Notes under the pieces: generated by a model
Seen by the model: the letters and a program-made list of their open reading frames with translations, nothing else
What the model was told of the DNA's origin: nothing
The model's database searches: none
Assembly: GCF_011059145.1 (NCBI RefSeq)
Contig: NZ_JAALLT010000002.1
Coordinates: 744,001 to 808,000 of the forward strand
Length of the DNA stretch: 64,000 nucleotides
Origin: Halalkalibaculum roseum
GTDB lineage: Bacteria; Bacteroidota; Rhodothermia; Balneolales; Balneolaceae
Reading direction: 5' to 3'
In this document: piece after piece, positions 43,586-53,277 of the stretch
Layout of the letters: each line of letters begins with the position of its first letter
Position numbering within the stretch: the first letter of the stretch is position 1
Program-made: the position numbers and the translations under genes

Positions 43586-45121
43586 TTATTCATGAAGCTG
43601 TTCTACGAGGCGTGCGGCATTCAATAATTTCTCTTCTTCGAAAGTATCAGCCATAAATTGAAGACCGTAAGGCAATCCATTCGAATGTTTTCCGGCCGGT
43701 AAGTTTATACCGCATATTCCAGCAAGATTAGCAGATATAGTATATACATCATTGAGATACATCTGAACCGGGTCGTCCATTTTAGAGCCAATATCGAAAG
43801 CCGTAGTAGGTGCAGTCGGTGATACGATAACATCTACATCATCAAAAGCCTGTGTAAAGTCTTGCTTGATGAGCCGGCGAACCTTTTGTGCTTTCGCATA
43901 ATAAGCATCATAATAACCCGCACTCAGCACATAGGTCCCCAGCATGATGCGGCGTTTTACCTCTTGTCCAAACCCTTCGGTTCGGCTTTTCTTGTAGAGC
44001 CTGACCAAGGCCGAGTCGGTGGTTTCCAATTCCTTGCTCAGTTCCATCTTCTTATCACCGGTGGCCAGTTCCATTTGTTCCTGGATAGCCATTTTCTCCT
44101 GGTGAAGCTCTTGTTCCACTTCATCGATATCCGCCCGGTGCCCATAACGTATGCCGTCATAGCGTGCTAGGTTACTGGAAGCCTCGGCGGTAGCCAGAAT
44201 ATAATAGGCGGCGATACCATACTTCATATGAGGCAAATGTATGGGCACCAATTCGGCACCTTCGTTTTCCAGATCTTTGAGCTGCTCCTGTATTCCATCT
44301 CGAATCTCCTTATCCAATCCTTTTCCGAAATACTCTTCTGGTACACCTATTTTAATATTCGATGTAGGATCACTGACTGCTTCACGGTAATCAGGCACTG
44401 CCCGGCTGGAAGAGGTGTTATCATGATCATCGTAGCCGGCCAATACTTCAAGAATTGTTGCAGCATCAGCCACTGAATTTGCAAGTGGACCGATGCAATC
44501 GAAGGATGAGGCAAAAGCAACCAGTCCATGTCTGGATACACGTCCATATGTTGGTTTCAAGCCAACGACTCCGCAATAAGAGGCAGGTTGCCGAATGGAG
44601 CCACCGGTATCTGAACCTAAGGCCGCTGTACAGTATTCGGCCGCTACAGCCGCAGCGCTACCACCTGAGGAACCTCCGGGTACTTTATCAGGATCATGAG
44701 GATTTTTTGCGGGACCGTAGATGGAATTCTCGTTGGAGGAACCCATCGCAAATTCATCCATATTCAGACGGCCAAGCAGAAGTGCACCTTCTTTTTTTAA
44801 CCGCTCAATAACTGTAGCATCATAGGTACTTTCAAAATCTTCCAGTATGGCTGATGCGCAGGTGGCTTTCTTGTTTTTCTCACATATTACGTCTTTAATT
44901 CCTATAGCCATCCCGGCAAGACGGCCGGCAGAATCATCCTCTATTTTCTTCTGTATGGATTCTGCCTGACGTATAATCTCATCACGGTCGTAATTGACAA
45001 CAGCATTGATGTCATTATTTGTCTCATCAATGTTACTTATATAGTGATGAGCTAATTCAGGAAGGGTTAAATTGCCGGTTTTAATGGATTCGCGAATCTC
45101 AGTAAAATCTCGAAAATTCAA
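43586..45121 (-). CDS. gatA: Glutamyl/aspartyl-tRNA amidotransferase subunit A
   Basis: The 511-residue protein has the amidase Ser-cisSer-Lys triad: Lys in IGIKDVICEK near 74, the Gly-Ser-rich PGGSSGGSAAAVAAEYC near 147-163, and GSDTGGSIRQPASYCG just after. LGRLNMDEFAMGSSNE and TYGRVSRHGLVAFASSFD are specific for GatA. It releases ammonia from glutamine or asparagine to amidate Glu-tRNAGln or Asp-tRNAAsn with GatB and GatC, neither of which lies here. It is 9 bases downstream of tatA and is probably cotranscribed with it. Confidence 0.96.
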   Translation of the reverse strand: MNFRDFTEIRESIKTGNLTLPELAHHYISNIDETNNDINAVVNYDRDEIIRQAESIQKKIEDDSAGRLAGMAIGIKDVICEKNKKATCASAILEDFESTYDATVIERLKKEGALLLGRLNMDEFAMGSSNENSIYGPAKNPHDPDKVPGGSSGGSAAAVAAEYCTAALGSDTGGSIRQPASYCGVVGLKPTYGRVSRHGLVAFASSFDCIGPLANSVADAATILEVLAGYDDHDNTSSSRAVPDYREAVSDPTSNIKIGVPEEYFGKGLDKEIRDGIQEQLKDLENEGAELVPIHLPHMKYGIAAYYILATAEASSNLARYDGIRYGHRADIDEVEQELHQEKMAIQEQMELATGDKKMELSKELETTDSALVRLYKKSRTEGFGQEVKRRIMLGTYVLSAGYYDAYYAKAQKVRRLIKQDFTQAFDDVDVIVSPTAPTTAFDIGSKMDDPVQMYLNDVYTISANLAGICGINLPAGKHSNGLPYGLQFMADTFEEEKLLNAARLVEQLHE

Positions 45122-45130
45122 AGAGTGTAC

Positions 45131-45364
45131 TTATTTTTCAGTTGCGTGTTCCTGTGAGTCCTTGGCCTGGGTTTTTCCGGAAGAACTGAAGCCCTCCTTC
45201 TCTCCTTTTTCTATCTCTTTTTTGATATCATCTGAAGCCTTTTTGAATTCGTTGATTCCCTGACCGATGCCCCTGGCAAGTTCCGGAATTCGTTTAGCCC
45301 CGAAAAAGAGTAGAATAACCAATAATACAATCATGACCTCGGGAACGCCTATACCACCAAACAT
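45131..45364 (-). CDS. tatA: Twin-arginine translocase TatA/TatE subunit
   Basis: The 77-residue protein has one N-terminal membrane helix (FGGIGVPEVMIVLLVILLFFG, about 2-22) with the conserved Phe-Gly, then the amphipathic helix AKRIPELARGIGQGINEFKKA and a charged tail. It forms the pore of the Tat export system. It precedes gatA on the same strand. The other Tat genes are not in this window. Confidence 0.94.
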   Translation of the reverse strand: MFGGIGVPEVMIVLLVILLFFGAKRIPELARGIGQGINEFKKASDDIKKEIEKGEKEGFSSSGKTQAKDSQEHATEK

Positions 45365-45555
45365 ATAATAATCCTTTTATAATTGGGTTTATGAGTGAAG
45401 AAACAATAAGATAAGAATTATTTTATTGATCTTTGAGTTATAGTTAACAAAATAATTTCATATTTATTGAATAATTACTTGAATTTTATAAAACAAAGCT
45501 TTTTATAACAACCTAAGAATCGAAAATAGAACTTTAAAAACTAGAAGCATTTTTT

Positions 45556-45810
45556 ATGATCTGGACTGTTGAATTAGCAGCGGCTTTGGACGATGCGCCA
45601 TTCCCTGCTACACGTGAAGAATTAATTGAATGGGCCGAAAGAAACGGTCTTTCGCAGCAAGTAATAAGCAATCTCGAAGAACTGGATGAGATTGAAGAAG
45701 GCGAAGACATGATTTATGAAGGTATAGAGGATATCTGGCCTGACTATATCAGGAAAGAAGACTTTTTCCATAATGAGGAAGATGAAGGCTTTGATTATGA
45801 CGATGTATAA
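45556..45810 (+). CDS. DUF2795-like small acidic protein
   Basis: The 84-residue protein contains the DUF2795-type helical segment ALDDAPFPATREELIEWAERNGLSQQVISNLEEL (about 9-42), then a highly acidic tail (EDFFHNEEDEGFDYDDV). DUF2795 proteins are small and uncharacterised; some have a DNA-binding-like helical fold. It stands alone and is followed by a strong terminator. Confidence 0.82.
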   Translation: MIWTVELAAALDDAPFPATREELIEWAERNGLSQQVISNLEELDEIEEGEDMIYEGIEDIWPDYIRKEDFFHNEEDEGFDYDDV

Positions 45811-45840
45811 TTAAATTGGCGGCAAAAGCGTTATTATATT

Positions 45841-45874
45841 CGGTTGTTCTGATAAATCAGAGCAACCGTTTTTT
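45841..45874 (+). terminator. Rho-independent terminator
   Basis: A 12-base-pair stem (CGGTTGTTCTGA with TCAGAGCAACCG, one G-T pair) closes a 4-base loop and is followed by six T. It ends the DUF2795 gene, 30 bases after its stop. Confidence 0.93.
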
Positions 45875-45906
45875 ATGAATATCTCCCAATATTTTGGCTC
45901 AGCATA

Positions 45907-48309
45907 TTGTTTCTTAAAAAATCTTCGGCATTTTGTTTACTAGCTTTCTTTATTCTACTCTCTGCTGGAGTACCCCCTGCTCATGCTCAAAATGTTGCTG
46001 AATCTGACACCACTGATAAAGTAATCCGGGTTGTTCGCTTTGTAGGGAATGATCACGTCAAACACAATACTCTTGAAACCCTTGTTCGAACGCACACCAA
46101 TCGTGAATTTCTGGGGATACCGCGTTTCACGCCCTGGTACTTTATCTACAAGCTAACAGGCAAATTCGGTGAACCTCCTACCTTGCTCGACCGTCAAACC
46201 GTGGCAACCGATGTTGAGCGTATTCGCAGATATTACGAGACCATCGGCTACCTGGAGGCTGAGGTTGACACCAATATCGTTGAGTTTAAAGAAGACAAAA
46301 TTGAAGTATCATTTCTTATTGAGGAAGGTCCCCGTTCCCATATTGAAACCATTGCCTATTCCGGTATGCCGCAGATGGAAACCGAGAGAGAACTGACTGA
46401 TTTCTACCGGAGAAGCGCACTGACGAGGGAACAGATCAACGATACCACCTACCGGGTCGACCGACCCTATATTGAGAACGAACTCTCTATTGAGAGAAAT
46501 CGGATAATTACCTTTTTAAAAAACAAGGGTCATGCAGCGGTGGGCCGTGACTCCATACTTGCCCAGGTAAGACGTTCAGGTCAGGATTCTACACAGCTCG
46601 ATATACTTTTTACTGTGGATCCGGGCAAGAAATACACATTCGGTGATCTCTACATTAGTCTTGCAGGACCTGACGAAGAGATCAACTACCAGCAACAGGA
46701 CACGGTCAGCGGAGAGCCATATACTCTCGGATTGGCAAAAATTTATCTCCAAAAAGAGGAGTCTGCACAGACTAAATTCAGCCTGTTGACCGACCAGATA
46801 CTGTTTAAGCCCGGCGAGACCTTCAATAATTCGCTTTATATCAGATCGATCAATGAATTTCAGAACCTTGGTATGATGAATATCAGGCAGTTCGGTCTCA
46901 GTGAAGACGGTTCACAGCCTGACTATTCCGGTGATGTAATTCCTACCATGTTCTCCCTGCAGACTCTGCCAAAGCATTCGGTGAATTTCAACATCTTTGG
47001 GATGCGCAGATATGGTTTCGGCTCAGGTGCCGGTGTAACCTATAACAATAACAACCTGTTTGGTAAAGCGGAGAATCTTCAGCTCGGAGTAAACGGTAGT
47101 TTCGAATATGTGAGCTCCGAAACGTTGCGCGATATAGCCCCTGATTCCAGCCAACGTTCGTTTGAAAGCCGCTTTTTCAGGAGTTTCGAAACACGACTCG
47201 AGTACTCCCTGCCCAGGCTAAATTTTCCATTTGCATCCCTGGATGATCAGCCCTCTTTCACAAACGCCCGAACGCGTTACACGCTTTCGTTCAGCAGATC
47301 TAACCAGTTGCTCTTTGATATCAACTCGGATACACGTTTCAATCTTAGATATGAGGTAAACCATAACAACCGCTTCTCAAGCTTTCTGGATTTGCTTGAA
47401 CTTGATCTGCTTGATACCGACCCGTCCCCCCAGTTTCGACAGTCATTGGAGGATGAGTTTGGGGAGGACTCATTTGAACTGCAGCGCATACTGGAAGATT
47501 TCCGCCCTCAAGTGTCCTCCATCCTTCGCTATACCTTTCGCAGCCAGCGCACAGACATCATCCAAAGAAACTATGGTTATTTCAGTGAATATTCGATAGC
47601 GGTCGGCGGCAACATACCGTTTCTAATAGACCGGTATATCGTAACACCCAACACCATTGAAGGTACTTTGCCCTCTCCGGTCAGCGTCAGCTCAAATAGC
47701 CTGGCATACAGCCGCTTTGTAAAGGGTACTGCCGATTATAGGCGATATATACCCATTTCAAATGATGCTGTCTTTGCTTATCGAGCTTTCGGTGGCTTTG
47801 CCCTGCCCTATGGAGAAAACACCTCCATTCCTTTGAACCAGCGATTTTATGCCGGTGGCAGCAATGATATCAGAGGCTGGGACATTTACAGCCTGGGGCC
47901 CGGTGGTATTCCACTGGATGACGTAACCATCAACGGGGGTCAAATAAAACTGCTGGCACAAACAGAAACGCGTCAGTCTTTAATAAAAAACTTTCTTTCT
48001 GCTAACTGGATCGGGGCCTGGTTTACCGATGCCGGTAATATCTGGTATGGCCCGCGCACTCAAGTCAGCGGTGGAGCCGGTACCGATCCCGCAACCATAG
48101 AAGAACGCAGGAACATATTAAAACAGGGGAAATTCTTTTTTGATGAATTTTATAAACAAATTGCCGTAGGATCCGGGCTCGGATTGCGTCTCGACTGGGA
48201 ATACGTTGTGGTTCGCTTTGATTTCGCCTTCCGGATACACGATTTGCAACAAGGATGGTTTAATAATAAAAAGCTATATTTTAGCTTTGGTATCGGTCAT
48301 TCTTTCTAA
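45907..48309 (+). CDS. Omp85-superfamily outer-membrane protein (BamA/TamA-like)
   Basis: The 800-residue product has a signal peptide (FLKKSSAFCLLAFFILLSAGVPP to about AHAQ) and about three POTRA domains (40-350), beginning VIRVVRFVGNDHVKHNTL and containing YYETIGYLEAEVDTNI and FLIEEGPRSHIETIAYSG. It ends in a 16-strand barrel with NQRFYAGGSNDIRGW and the C-terminal aromatic YFSFGIGHSF. The RxG-type loop in GSNDIRGW matches the L6 motif of BamA/TamA. The start must be TTG 45907, since no ATG is in frame upstream. It is not the main BamA by context and may be a TamA-like paralogue. Confidence 0.92.
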   Translation: MFLKKSSAFCLLAFFILLSAGVPPAHAQNVAESDTTDKVIRVVRFVGNDHVKHNTLETLVRTHTNREFLGIPRFTPWYFIYKLTGKFGEPPTLLDRQTVATDVERIRRYYETIGYLEAEVDTNIVEFKEDKIEVSFLIEEGPRSHIETIAYSGMPQMETERELTDFYRRSALTREQINDTTYRVDRPYIENELSIERNRIITFLKNKGHAAVGRDSILAQVRRSGQDSTQLDILFTVDPGKKYTFGDLYISLAGPDEEINYQQQDTVSGEPYTLGLAKIYLQKEESAQTKFSLLTDQILFKPGETFNNSLYIRSINEFQNLGMMNIRQFGLSEDGSQPDYSGDVIPTMFSLQTLPKHSVNFNIFGMRRYGFGSGAGVTYNNNNLFGKAENLQLGVNGSFEYVSSETLRDIAPDSSQRSFESRFFRSFETRLEYSLPRLNFPFASLDDQPSFTNARTRYTLSFSRSNQLLFDINSDTRFNLRYEVNHNNRFSSFLDLLELDLLDTDPSPQFRQSLEDEFGEDSFELQRILEDFRPQVSSILRYTFRSQRTDIIQRNYGYFSEYSIAVGGNIPFLIDRYIVTPNTIEGTLPSPVSVSSNSLAYSRFVKGTADYRRYIPISNDAVFAYRAFGGFALPYGENTSIPLNQRFYAGGSNDIRGWDIYSLGPGGIPLDDVTINGGQIKLLAQTETRQSLIKNFLSANWIGAWFTDAGNIWYGPRTQVSGGAGTDPATIEERRNILKQGKFFFDEFYKQIAVGSGLGLRLDWEYVVVRFDFAFRIHDLQQGWFNNKKLYFSFGIGHSF

Positions 48310-48339
48310 ATGTCGCTTTAACCTTCAAAATCTGAATCC

Positions 48340-48885
48340 ATGCTAGGTTCAAAACGATTTGAATCCATTAAAAACCAGGGTAAGATTATTTTTAACTCCC
48401 GCTTCCTGAAAAACTTCTCTTCAGCTGAGCGATACGAATTTCTACAGCTTTGCCATCGCAGAAAGTATAAAGAAGGAGAATTTATCTATTACCAGGGTGA
48501 TCCCGGAACCGGTATGTACTTTATTGAAGAGGGAAAAGTACAACTGATCATTGAACCGGAGGCTGATTCTGAAAAAGATGACTTTATCTTCAAGCTGGAA
48601 TCCCCGGAAAGCTTCGGGGCGCTCTCCATCGGTTATGAACTGCGCAGGTTCTCATCAGCTAAGTGCATGACCGACTGTATTTTACTGGGATTTTTTAAAC
48701 CAGATTTTGAGACCTTGAAGAAAAGACACCCGGCAATAGCACTCAAGTTCATGGAAAAGCTTGCTATGATCGCCATGAAACAGCTGGATATTACAACCAA
48801 AACACTACAAGAACACACCGGCAAAGTGGAGGCCTACAGCCTGCAATTCCAGAGTTATTATCACTCTAAAAAAGAATCTATCTAA
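48340..48885 (+). CDS. Cyclic-nucleotide-binding-domain protein without DNA-binding domain
   Basis: The 181-residue protein has a cyclic-nucleotide-binding fold at about 22-135, including YYQGDPGTGMYFIEEGKVQLI and ESFGALSIGYELRRFSSAKCMTD. The Crp helix-turn-helix that normally follows is absent. The C-terminus (150-181) is a helix that could dimerise. It is therefore unlikely to be a transcription factor. The Arg that normally binds the phosphate is not obvious. It sits between the Omp85 gene (30 bases before) and the rlmD-type gene (14 bases after), on one transcript. Confidence 0.82.
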   Translation: MLGSKRFESIKNQGKIIFNSRFLKNFSSAERYEFLQLCHRRKYKEGEFIYYQGDPGTGMYFIEEGKVQLIIEPEADSEKDDFIFKLESPESFGALSIGYELRRFSSAKCMTDCILLGFFKPDFETLKKRHPAIALKFMEKLAMIAMKQLDITTKTLQEHTGKVEAYSLQFQSYYHSKKESI

Positions 48886-48899
48886 GTTTACACATCTAC

Positions 48900-50318
48900 A
48901 TGGCTTTAAAAAAAGGGCAGGAAGTTGAGCTTGAAATTGAATCAGCTGCTTTTAAAGGAAAAGGGTTGGCAAAAGTTGACGGCTTAGCCGTGTTTGTACC
49001 AAATACGGCACCCGGCGACAAAGTCAAGGCCCGCATTATTAAAAAGAAGAAAAGCTACCGGGAAGCCAAGCTGCTGGAAGTACTGGAAGAAGGAGAACAT
49101 CGAATAGAACCAAAATGCCGCCATGCCAAAGAGTGCGGCGGCTGTAACTGGCAGCATGTACGTTATGAGCACCAGCTTCAGTTCAAAAGAGATCAGGTTA
49201 GAGATCACATGCATCGCATCGGCGGTCTTTGCCATCTGGAGGTAAATCCCACCGTAGGCTGTGAAGACATCTACCACTACCGGAACAAGATGGAGTATTC
49301 CATCGGGCATAAGCGATGGCTGAGCAGGGAGGAGATTAATAAGGATGAGTTTGTAAGTGATCGTTGTTTTGCCGCAGGTTTACATGCACCCGGACGCTTC
49401 GACAAAATACTCAATATACAGGAATGTCATCTCCAGGATTCGATATCCTATAAAATCCTGGACTTTGTACGCACCTATTGCCGAGAACACGATATTGAAC
49501 CATACAATACCATCGACAACGAAGGCTTCATGCGCAACGTGGTGGTACGAAACTCTTATCATACCGATGACCTTATGGTCAACCTGGTTACCTATAAAGA
49601 CGAGGAAGAGACCATTCAAAAACTATCAGATGCCCTACTCGAGGCGTTTTCTGAAATCACTACCCTGGTGGTTAATATCAATGATACCAAGAGTCCGACT
49701 GCTGTAGGCCGATACGAAAAGGTAATGTATGGTCCGGGGTATATAACCGAATACATCGGTCCCTATCACTTTAATATCCACGCGAATGCATTTTTCCAGA
49801 CTAATACCCAGCAGGCAGAGATACTCTATGACATAGCCAGGAATTTTGCAGATATCCAATCCGATGAAATAGTTTATGATCTTTATTGCGGGGTAGGAAC
49901 ATTAAGCCTGTATTTAAGCGAAGCTGCGCGGAAGGTCGTCGGAGTGGAAATTGTGGATGTCGCCCTGGAGAATGCGATACAGAACGCCAAGGAAAATGAA
50001 GTTCAGAATGTAGACTTTGTACTGGGCGACATGAAAGATGAATTTAACCAAGCCATGATAGCCGAACATGGCGAGCCTGACTGCATTATTACCGATCCGC
50101 CACGCTCAGGCATGCATCCCGATGTAGTCGAACGCCTGATGGAATTAAAAGTGCCCAAATTGGTGTATGTGAGCTGCAACAGCTCTACCATGGCCAGAGA
50201 TCTTAAAGAGCTTAATAAAGTATATGAGATCCTGGAAGTGCAGCCCGTGGATATGTTTCCACAAACCTACCATATTGAGACAGTAGCTAACCTCAGATTG
50301 AGGGAAAATAACAATTAA
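48900..50318 (+). CDS. rlmD: RlmD/RumA-family RNA (uracil-C5) methyltransferase
   Basis: The 472-residue protein has an N-terminal TRAM domain (about 4-62), four Cys for an iron-sulfur cluster (CRHAKECGGCNWQ near 77-89 and a later Cys), a SAM-binding core with YDLYCGVGTLSLYLSEAARKVVGVEIV near 328-354, and the catalytic Cys in LVYVSCNSSTMARDL near 425. It methylates a uracil in 23S rRNA or tRNA; which one cannot be told from the sequence alone. It follows the cNMP-binding gene by 14 bases. Confidence 0.92.
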   Translation: MALKKGQEVELEIESAAFKGKGLAKVDGLAVFVPNTAPGDKVKARIIKKKKSYREAKLLEVLEEGEHRIEPKCRHAKECGGCNWQHVRYEHQLQFKRDQVRDHMHRIGGLCHLEVNPTVGCEDIYHYRNKMEYSIGHKRWLSREEINKDEFVSDRCFAAGLHAPGRFDKILNIQECHLQDSISYKILDFVRTYCREHDIEPYNTIDNEGFMRNVVVRNSYHTDDLMVNLVTYKDEEETIQKLSDALLEAFSEITTLVVNINDTKSPTAVGRYEKVMYGPGYITEYIGPYHFNIHANAFFQTNTQQAEILYDIARNFADIQSDEIVYDLYCGVGTLSLYLSEAARKVVGVEIVDVALENAIQNAKENEVQNVDFVLGDMKDEFNQAMIAEHGEPDCIITDPPRSGMHPDVVERLMELKVPKLVYVSCNSSTMARDLKELNKVYEILEVQPVDMFPQTYHIETVANLRLRENNN

Positions 50319-50378
50319 CAGTGGTCAAATAACAAACAAGTACCAAATTAAAATTGATTGAATGGGTTAAACGACCCC

Positions 50379-50446
50379 GTTCTCATTCCGCCGCTCTGCT
50401 GCAGAATGGACGGTGCCTCTCGCTTCCGGAGCAGAACGCCGGAAGC
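50379..50446. repeat. GC-rich double-hairpin intergenic element
   Basis: The first hairpin pairs CCGT-CATTC (about 50379-50390) with GAATG-ACGG (50404-50413), with a short bulge. The second pairs GCTTCCGG at 50422-50429 exactly with CCGGAAGC at 50439-50446. The stretch is visibly more GC-rich than its surroundings and lies between the convergent rlmD and lactonase genes. It has no T run on either strand. It may be a REP-like repeat. Confidence 0.55.
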
Positions 50447-50457
50447 AGAAAAATTAT

Positions 50458-51606
50458 TCAATTCCCCGGTACAGGGATCATCTGTAGGCTGACAGGCTGG
50501 GAAACCTCTATTTCAGTACCTGTTCTGTTAAGCAGACCGGTATTTGTATCCCGTTCAAAGACTACGATATTATCAGTGTGCCTGTTGGCAGCCAAAAGGT
50601 ATCTTCCGGTAGGATCAATTCTAAAATTCCTTGGATGCACCCCACCTGAGGGCTCTTCTCCCACTTTGCTGAGCATTCCACTCTCGTCTACTGAGTATAT
50701 TACAATGTTATTCAGATCCTCACGATTGGAAGCATACAAAAACTTCCCGTCGGGTGATATTCGTATATCAGCGCCCGAGATCGCTCCTTCATAGTTTTCC
50801 GGCAGCGTGCTAATTGTTTGTAACTCATCAAGATTTCCATCCAAGTAGCTGAAAGCTACGATGCTACCGTTTAGCTCGTTGACCAGGTAAGCATACTCCC
50901 CGCTAGGATGAAAGGTCAGGTGACGCGGACCGGCTCCCTTTTCGGTCTCATAAACAATAGCAGGTTCACTTGATAGACTATTGTTTGCGGAATCATAAGC
51001 ATATCCAGTCAGCTTATCGGTTCCCAGGTCAGCTGCAAATAAGAATCTGTTATCCGGTGAAATGATGGTACAGTGCACATGCGGACTTTCCTGCCGGTTT
51101 TCATTAACACTACTTCCCTGATGTTTTATGACTGTCTTTGCTTCTTCTAGTGAACCGTCTTCATTTATAGGAAACATAGCCAATGACCCTCCGAGATAAT
51201 TGGCTACAAATACCGCTTCTCCGTTCTTATCGGTACTAATGTAACACGGAGCCCCACCCCTGCTTGATTGACGGTTTAGCAAGCTTATTTGGCCATTCTG
51301 AGCATCAAAAGAGAAGGCACTGACGGTTGCGTCAGTAGAATCAGCAAGCTCATTTACTGCATATAGTGCGGTATGATCCGGTGAAAGATAAATGTAGGAA
51401 GGGTCAGCTATTCCGGACACGGTATCTGCCGGTGAAACCGTTCCGTCCGCAGCATTGAAACGATACAAATATATGCCTTCACTTCCCTCTCCGGTATAGG
51501 TACCCACAAACAGATAGAATTCTTCTTTCTGTTGTGTTTGCTGTGTACAGCTAATAGCGTTCGTGGATACCAGGGCAATCAGAATAAAAAACTTGAGATA
51601 TTTCAT
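50458..51606 (-). CDS. Lactonase-family beta-propeller lipoprotein
   Basis: From ATG 51606 the product has 382 residues with a lipoprotein signal at Cys20 (TNAISC). The mature part is a seven-bladed propeller of the 6-phosphogluconolactonase (Pgl/YbhE) type, with FVGTYTGEGSEGIYLYRFN, YLYAVNEL-like ALYAVNELADS, GRYLLAANRHTDNIVVFERD, and PHVHCTIISPDNRFLFAADLG in the middle. The true substrate of exported members is unclear. It is 43 bases downstream of the S10 carboxypeptidase gene and probably cotranscribed. Confidence 0.9.
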   Translation of the reverse strand: MKYLKFFILIALVSTNAISCTQQTQQKEEFYLFVGTYTGEGSEGIYLYRFNAADGTVSPADTVSGIADPSYIYLSPDHTALYAVNELADSTDATVSAFSFDAQNGQISLLNRQSSRGGAPCYISTDKNGEAVFVANYLGGSLAMFPINEDGSLEEAKTVIKHQGSSVNENRQESPHVHCTIISPDNRFLFAADLGTDKLTGYAYDSANNSLSSEPAIVYETEKGAGPRHLTFHPSGEYAYLVNELNGSIVAFSYLDGNLDELQTISTLPENYEGAISGADIRISPDGKFLYASNREDLNNIVIYSVDESGMLSKVGEEPSGGVHPRNFRIDPTGRYLLAANRHTDNIVVFERDTNTGLLNRTGTEIEVSQPVSLQMIPVPGN

Positions 51607-51649
51607 AGGAGAACCTGCGTATTTTCGATTTTGCACTCACATTACGGTT

Positions 51650-53149
51650 TTAGTACTTCGCCGGCATTCCGTCTTCGGGAATGGAACTCCTGATGAACTC
51701 CCTGATATCATTATTCGATGTACTGATATCTTCATCACGAAGGTACATCATGTGTCCGCTGCGGTATCCTTTAAAGCTCATTCTGTTCTGTAGTTTACCG
51801 GACGGATCCAGGTTCCACATCGTATATTTAGCATCAAAATAGGGAGTTCCGCCATCATAATAGCCGGATTGTACCATTACATTCAGAAATGGATTTTGCG
51901 CCATAGCTTCCCGCAAATTCTCTCCGGTATTGTTGTTCGATCGGTCCCAGGGTCTTACCGGTCCGAAAAGCCAGTACCGAAGATCGGTTTCATAACCCAG
52001 CTGATCTCGCAAATAATGGTTGATAGCCGGGGCAAAAGCGTGATTCCAGGCGGTCAACGCAGGATCAAAATCATAGCGATCTCCGGCATTTTCACGATCT
52101 ATGCCACGATAGCGCGAATCCAGACGACCAATAGTCAACTCTTTATCCCTAAGCAGTTCTTTCCAAAAAAATGAGGTTGAGACACGCAGGTTGTGATTCA
52201 GAAATGCCTTTTCAGAAAGTCCTGAGTAATAGGCAGCCCGTTCGGCAATTTCGCTCTTCTTTTCATCAGTAAGCGTTCCTCCCCGGCTCAGCGCGGGAAT
52301 AAATTCATTGATAGTGTATTCTTCAACTTCTGGTAATATTTGGGAAAGGTCTTGTTGCTGCAACTCAGAAGGAAGGGCGTTATGATACCATGCAGCAGCT
52401 GTGAAATATGGAAGCGTCAGGGCATCGCCGACCGGTCCGTCTCTGTCAACTCCCAAACCGGTAGGTGAAACCAGGATTACGCCATTTAGATACATCCAGT
52501 TTCGGTTTTGCAATTCACCTGCCAGGCCGGACACCCGGGTGGTACCGTAACTTTCTCCAATAAGAAATTTAGGAGAAACCCAGCGGTTATGACGTGAAAT
52601 AAAGGTATCGATCCAGTCTGCGAGATATTCAATATCGGCATTGACTCCGAAAAAAGTCTCTTTTTCCACTTCATCATCCAAAATACGGGAGAAGCCGGTG
52701 TTTACGGGATTTACGTAGACGATATCCGCAACATCAAGAATGGAGTGCTCATTATCTTCGATTCCGTATGGCTGAATAGGAAACCCCTCATCACTGATCC
52801 GAAGCTTCTTAGGACCTGTATAGCCCAGGTGCATCCACAAGGATGCAGAGCCCGGTCCACCATTAAAGGATATCACAAGGGGCCTGCTGCTCTGTTCGTC
52901 GACATCCGTACGCTCATAATAGGTATAAAAAAGAGTGGCTATCGGTTTGCCGTCGTCATCCCATACCGGTTGATTTCCTATGGTAGCCCTATAGGGCACA
53001 TTATCACCGTTAATGGTAACTTCGTGATTGGAACTGATGGCGGTATCGGCAGGTATTGTGACCTCTTGAGCTGTTGTCAGAAGCGGGCAGATCAAGAGTA
53101 TCAAGATTATTGAAGAGAATACACTCGCATATTTTAGATCTTTTTTCAT
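51650..53149 (-). CDS. Exported S10-family serine carboxypeptidase
   Basis: The 499-residue product has a signal peptide (to about TTAQ, residue 28) and the S10 catalytic series: SFNGGPGSASLWMHLGYTGPKKL near 93-115, the nucleophile Ser in LIGESYGTTRVSG near 203, Asp in VQSGYYDGGTPYFD near 425, and His in GYRSGHMMYL near 479. It removes C-terminal residues from peptides outside the cytoplasm. Together with the P1, creatininase, M28 and amidohydrolase genes it makes this window rich in exported amide hydrolases. It is upstream of the lactonase gene. Confidence 0.92.
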   Translation of the reverse strand: MKKDLKYASVFSSIILILLICPLLTTAQEVTIPADTAISSNHEVTINGDNVPYRATIGNQPVWDDDGKPIATLFYTYYERTDVDEQSSRPLVISFNGGPGSASLWMHLGYTGPKKLRISDEGFPIQPYGIEDNEHSILDVADIVYVNPVNTGFSRILDDEVEKETFFGVNADIEYLADWIDTFISRHNRWVSPKFLIGESYGTTRVSGLAGELQNRNWMYLNGVILVSPTGLGVDRDGPVGDALTLPYFTAAAWYHNALPSELQQQDLSQILPEVEEYTINEFIPALSRGGTLTDEKKSEIAERAAYYSGLSEKAFLNHNLRVSTSFFWKELLRDKELTIGRLDSRYRGIDRENAGDRYDFDPALTAWNHAFAPAINHYLRDQLGYETDLRYWLFGPVRPWDRSNNNTGENLREAMAQNPFLNVMVQSGYYDGGTPYFDAKYTMWNLDPSGKLQNRMSFKGYRSGHMMYLRDEDISTSNNDIREFIRSSIPEDGMPAKY

Positions 53150-53177
53150 ATCGAGAATTATTTTACCGTGGAATGAT

Positions 53178-53209
53178 TTTGTAAGCAGAACCTATTTAGG
53201 CTACCTTTA
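53178..53209 (+). promoter_or_regulatory. Candidate Bacteroidota-type promoter for the desaturase gene
   Basis: TTTG at 53178-53181 and TACCTTTA at 53202-53209 are 20 bases apart and match the TTTG/TAnnTTTG consensus except for the last base. A start site just downstream would give a leader of about 60 bases before ATG 53278. Confidence 0.5.
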
Positions 53210-53277
53210 TCTGAAATTCGAATATAAACGGGGGTTTGAGCAGTTGCAAAAAGATCCGACTCGCTTTTCATCAAAAC

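Noticed and set aside
50354-50794. 146-codon plus-strand frame beginning in the GC-rich hairpins
   Set aside because: Most of it is antisense to the lactonase propeller, and its first part is explained by the palindromic element.
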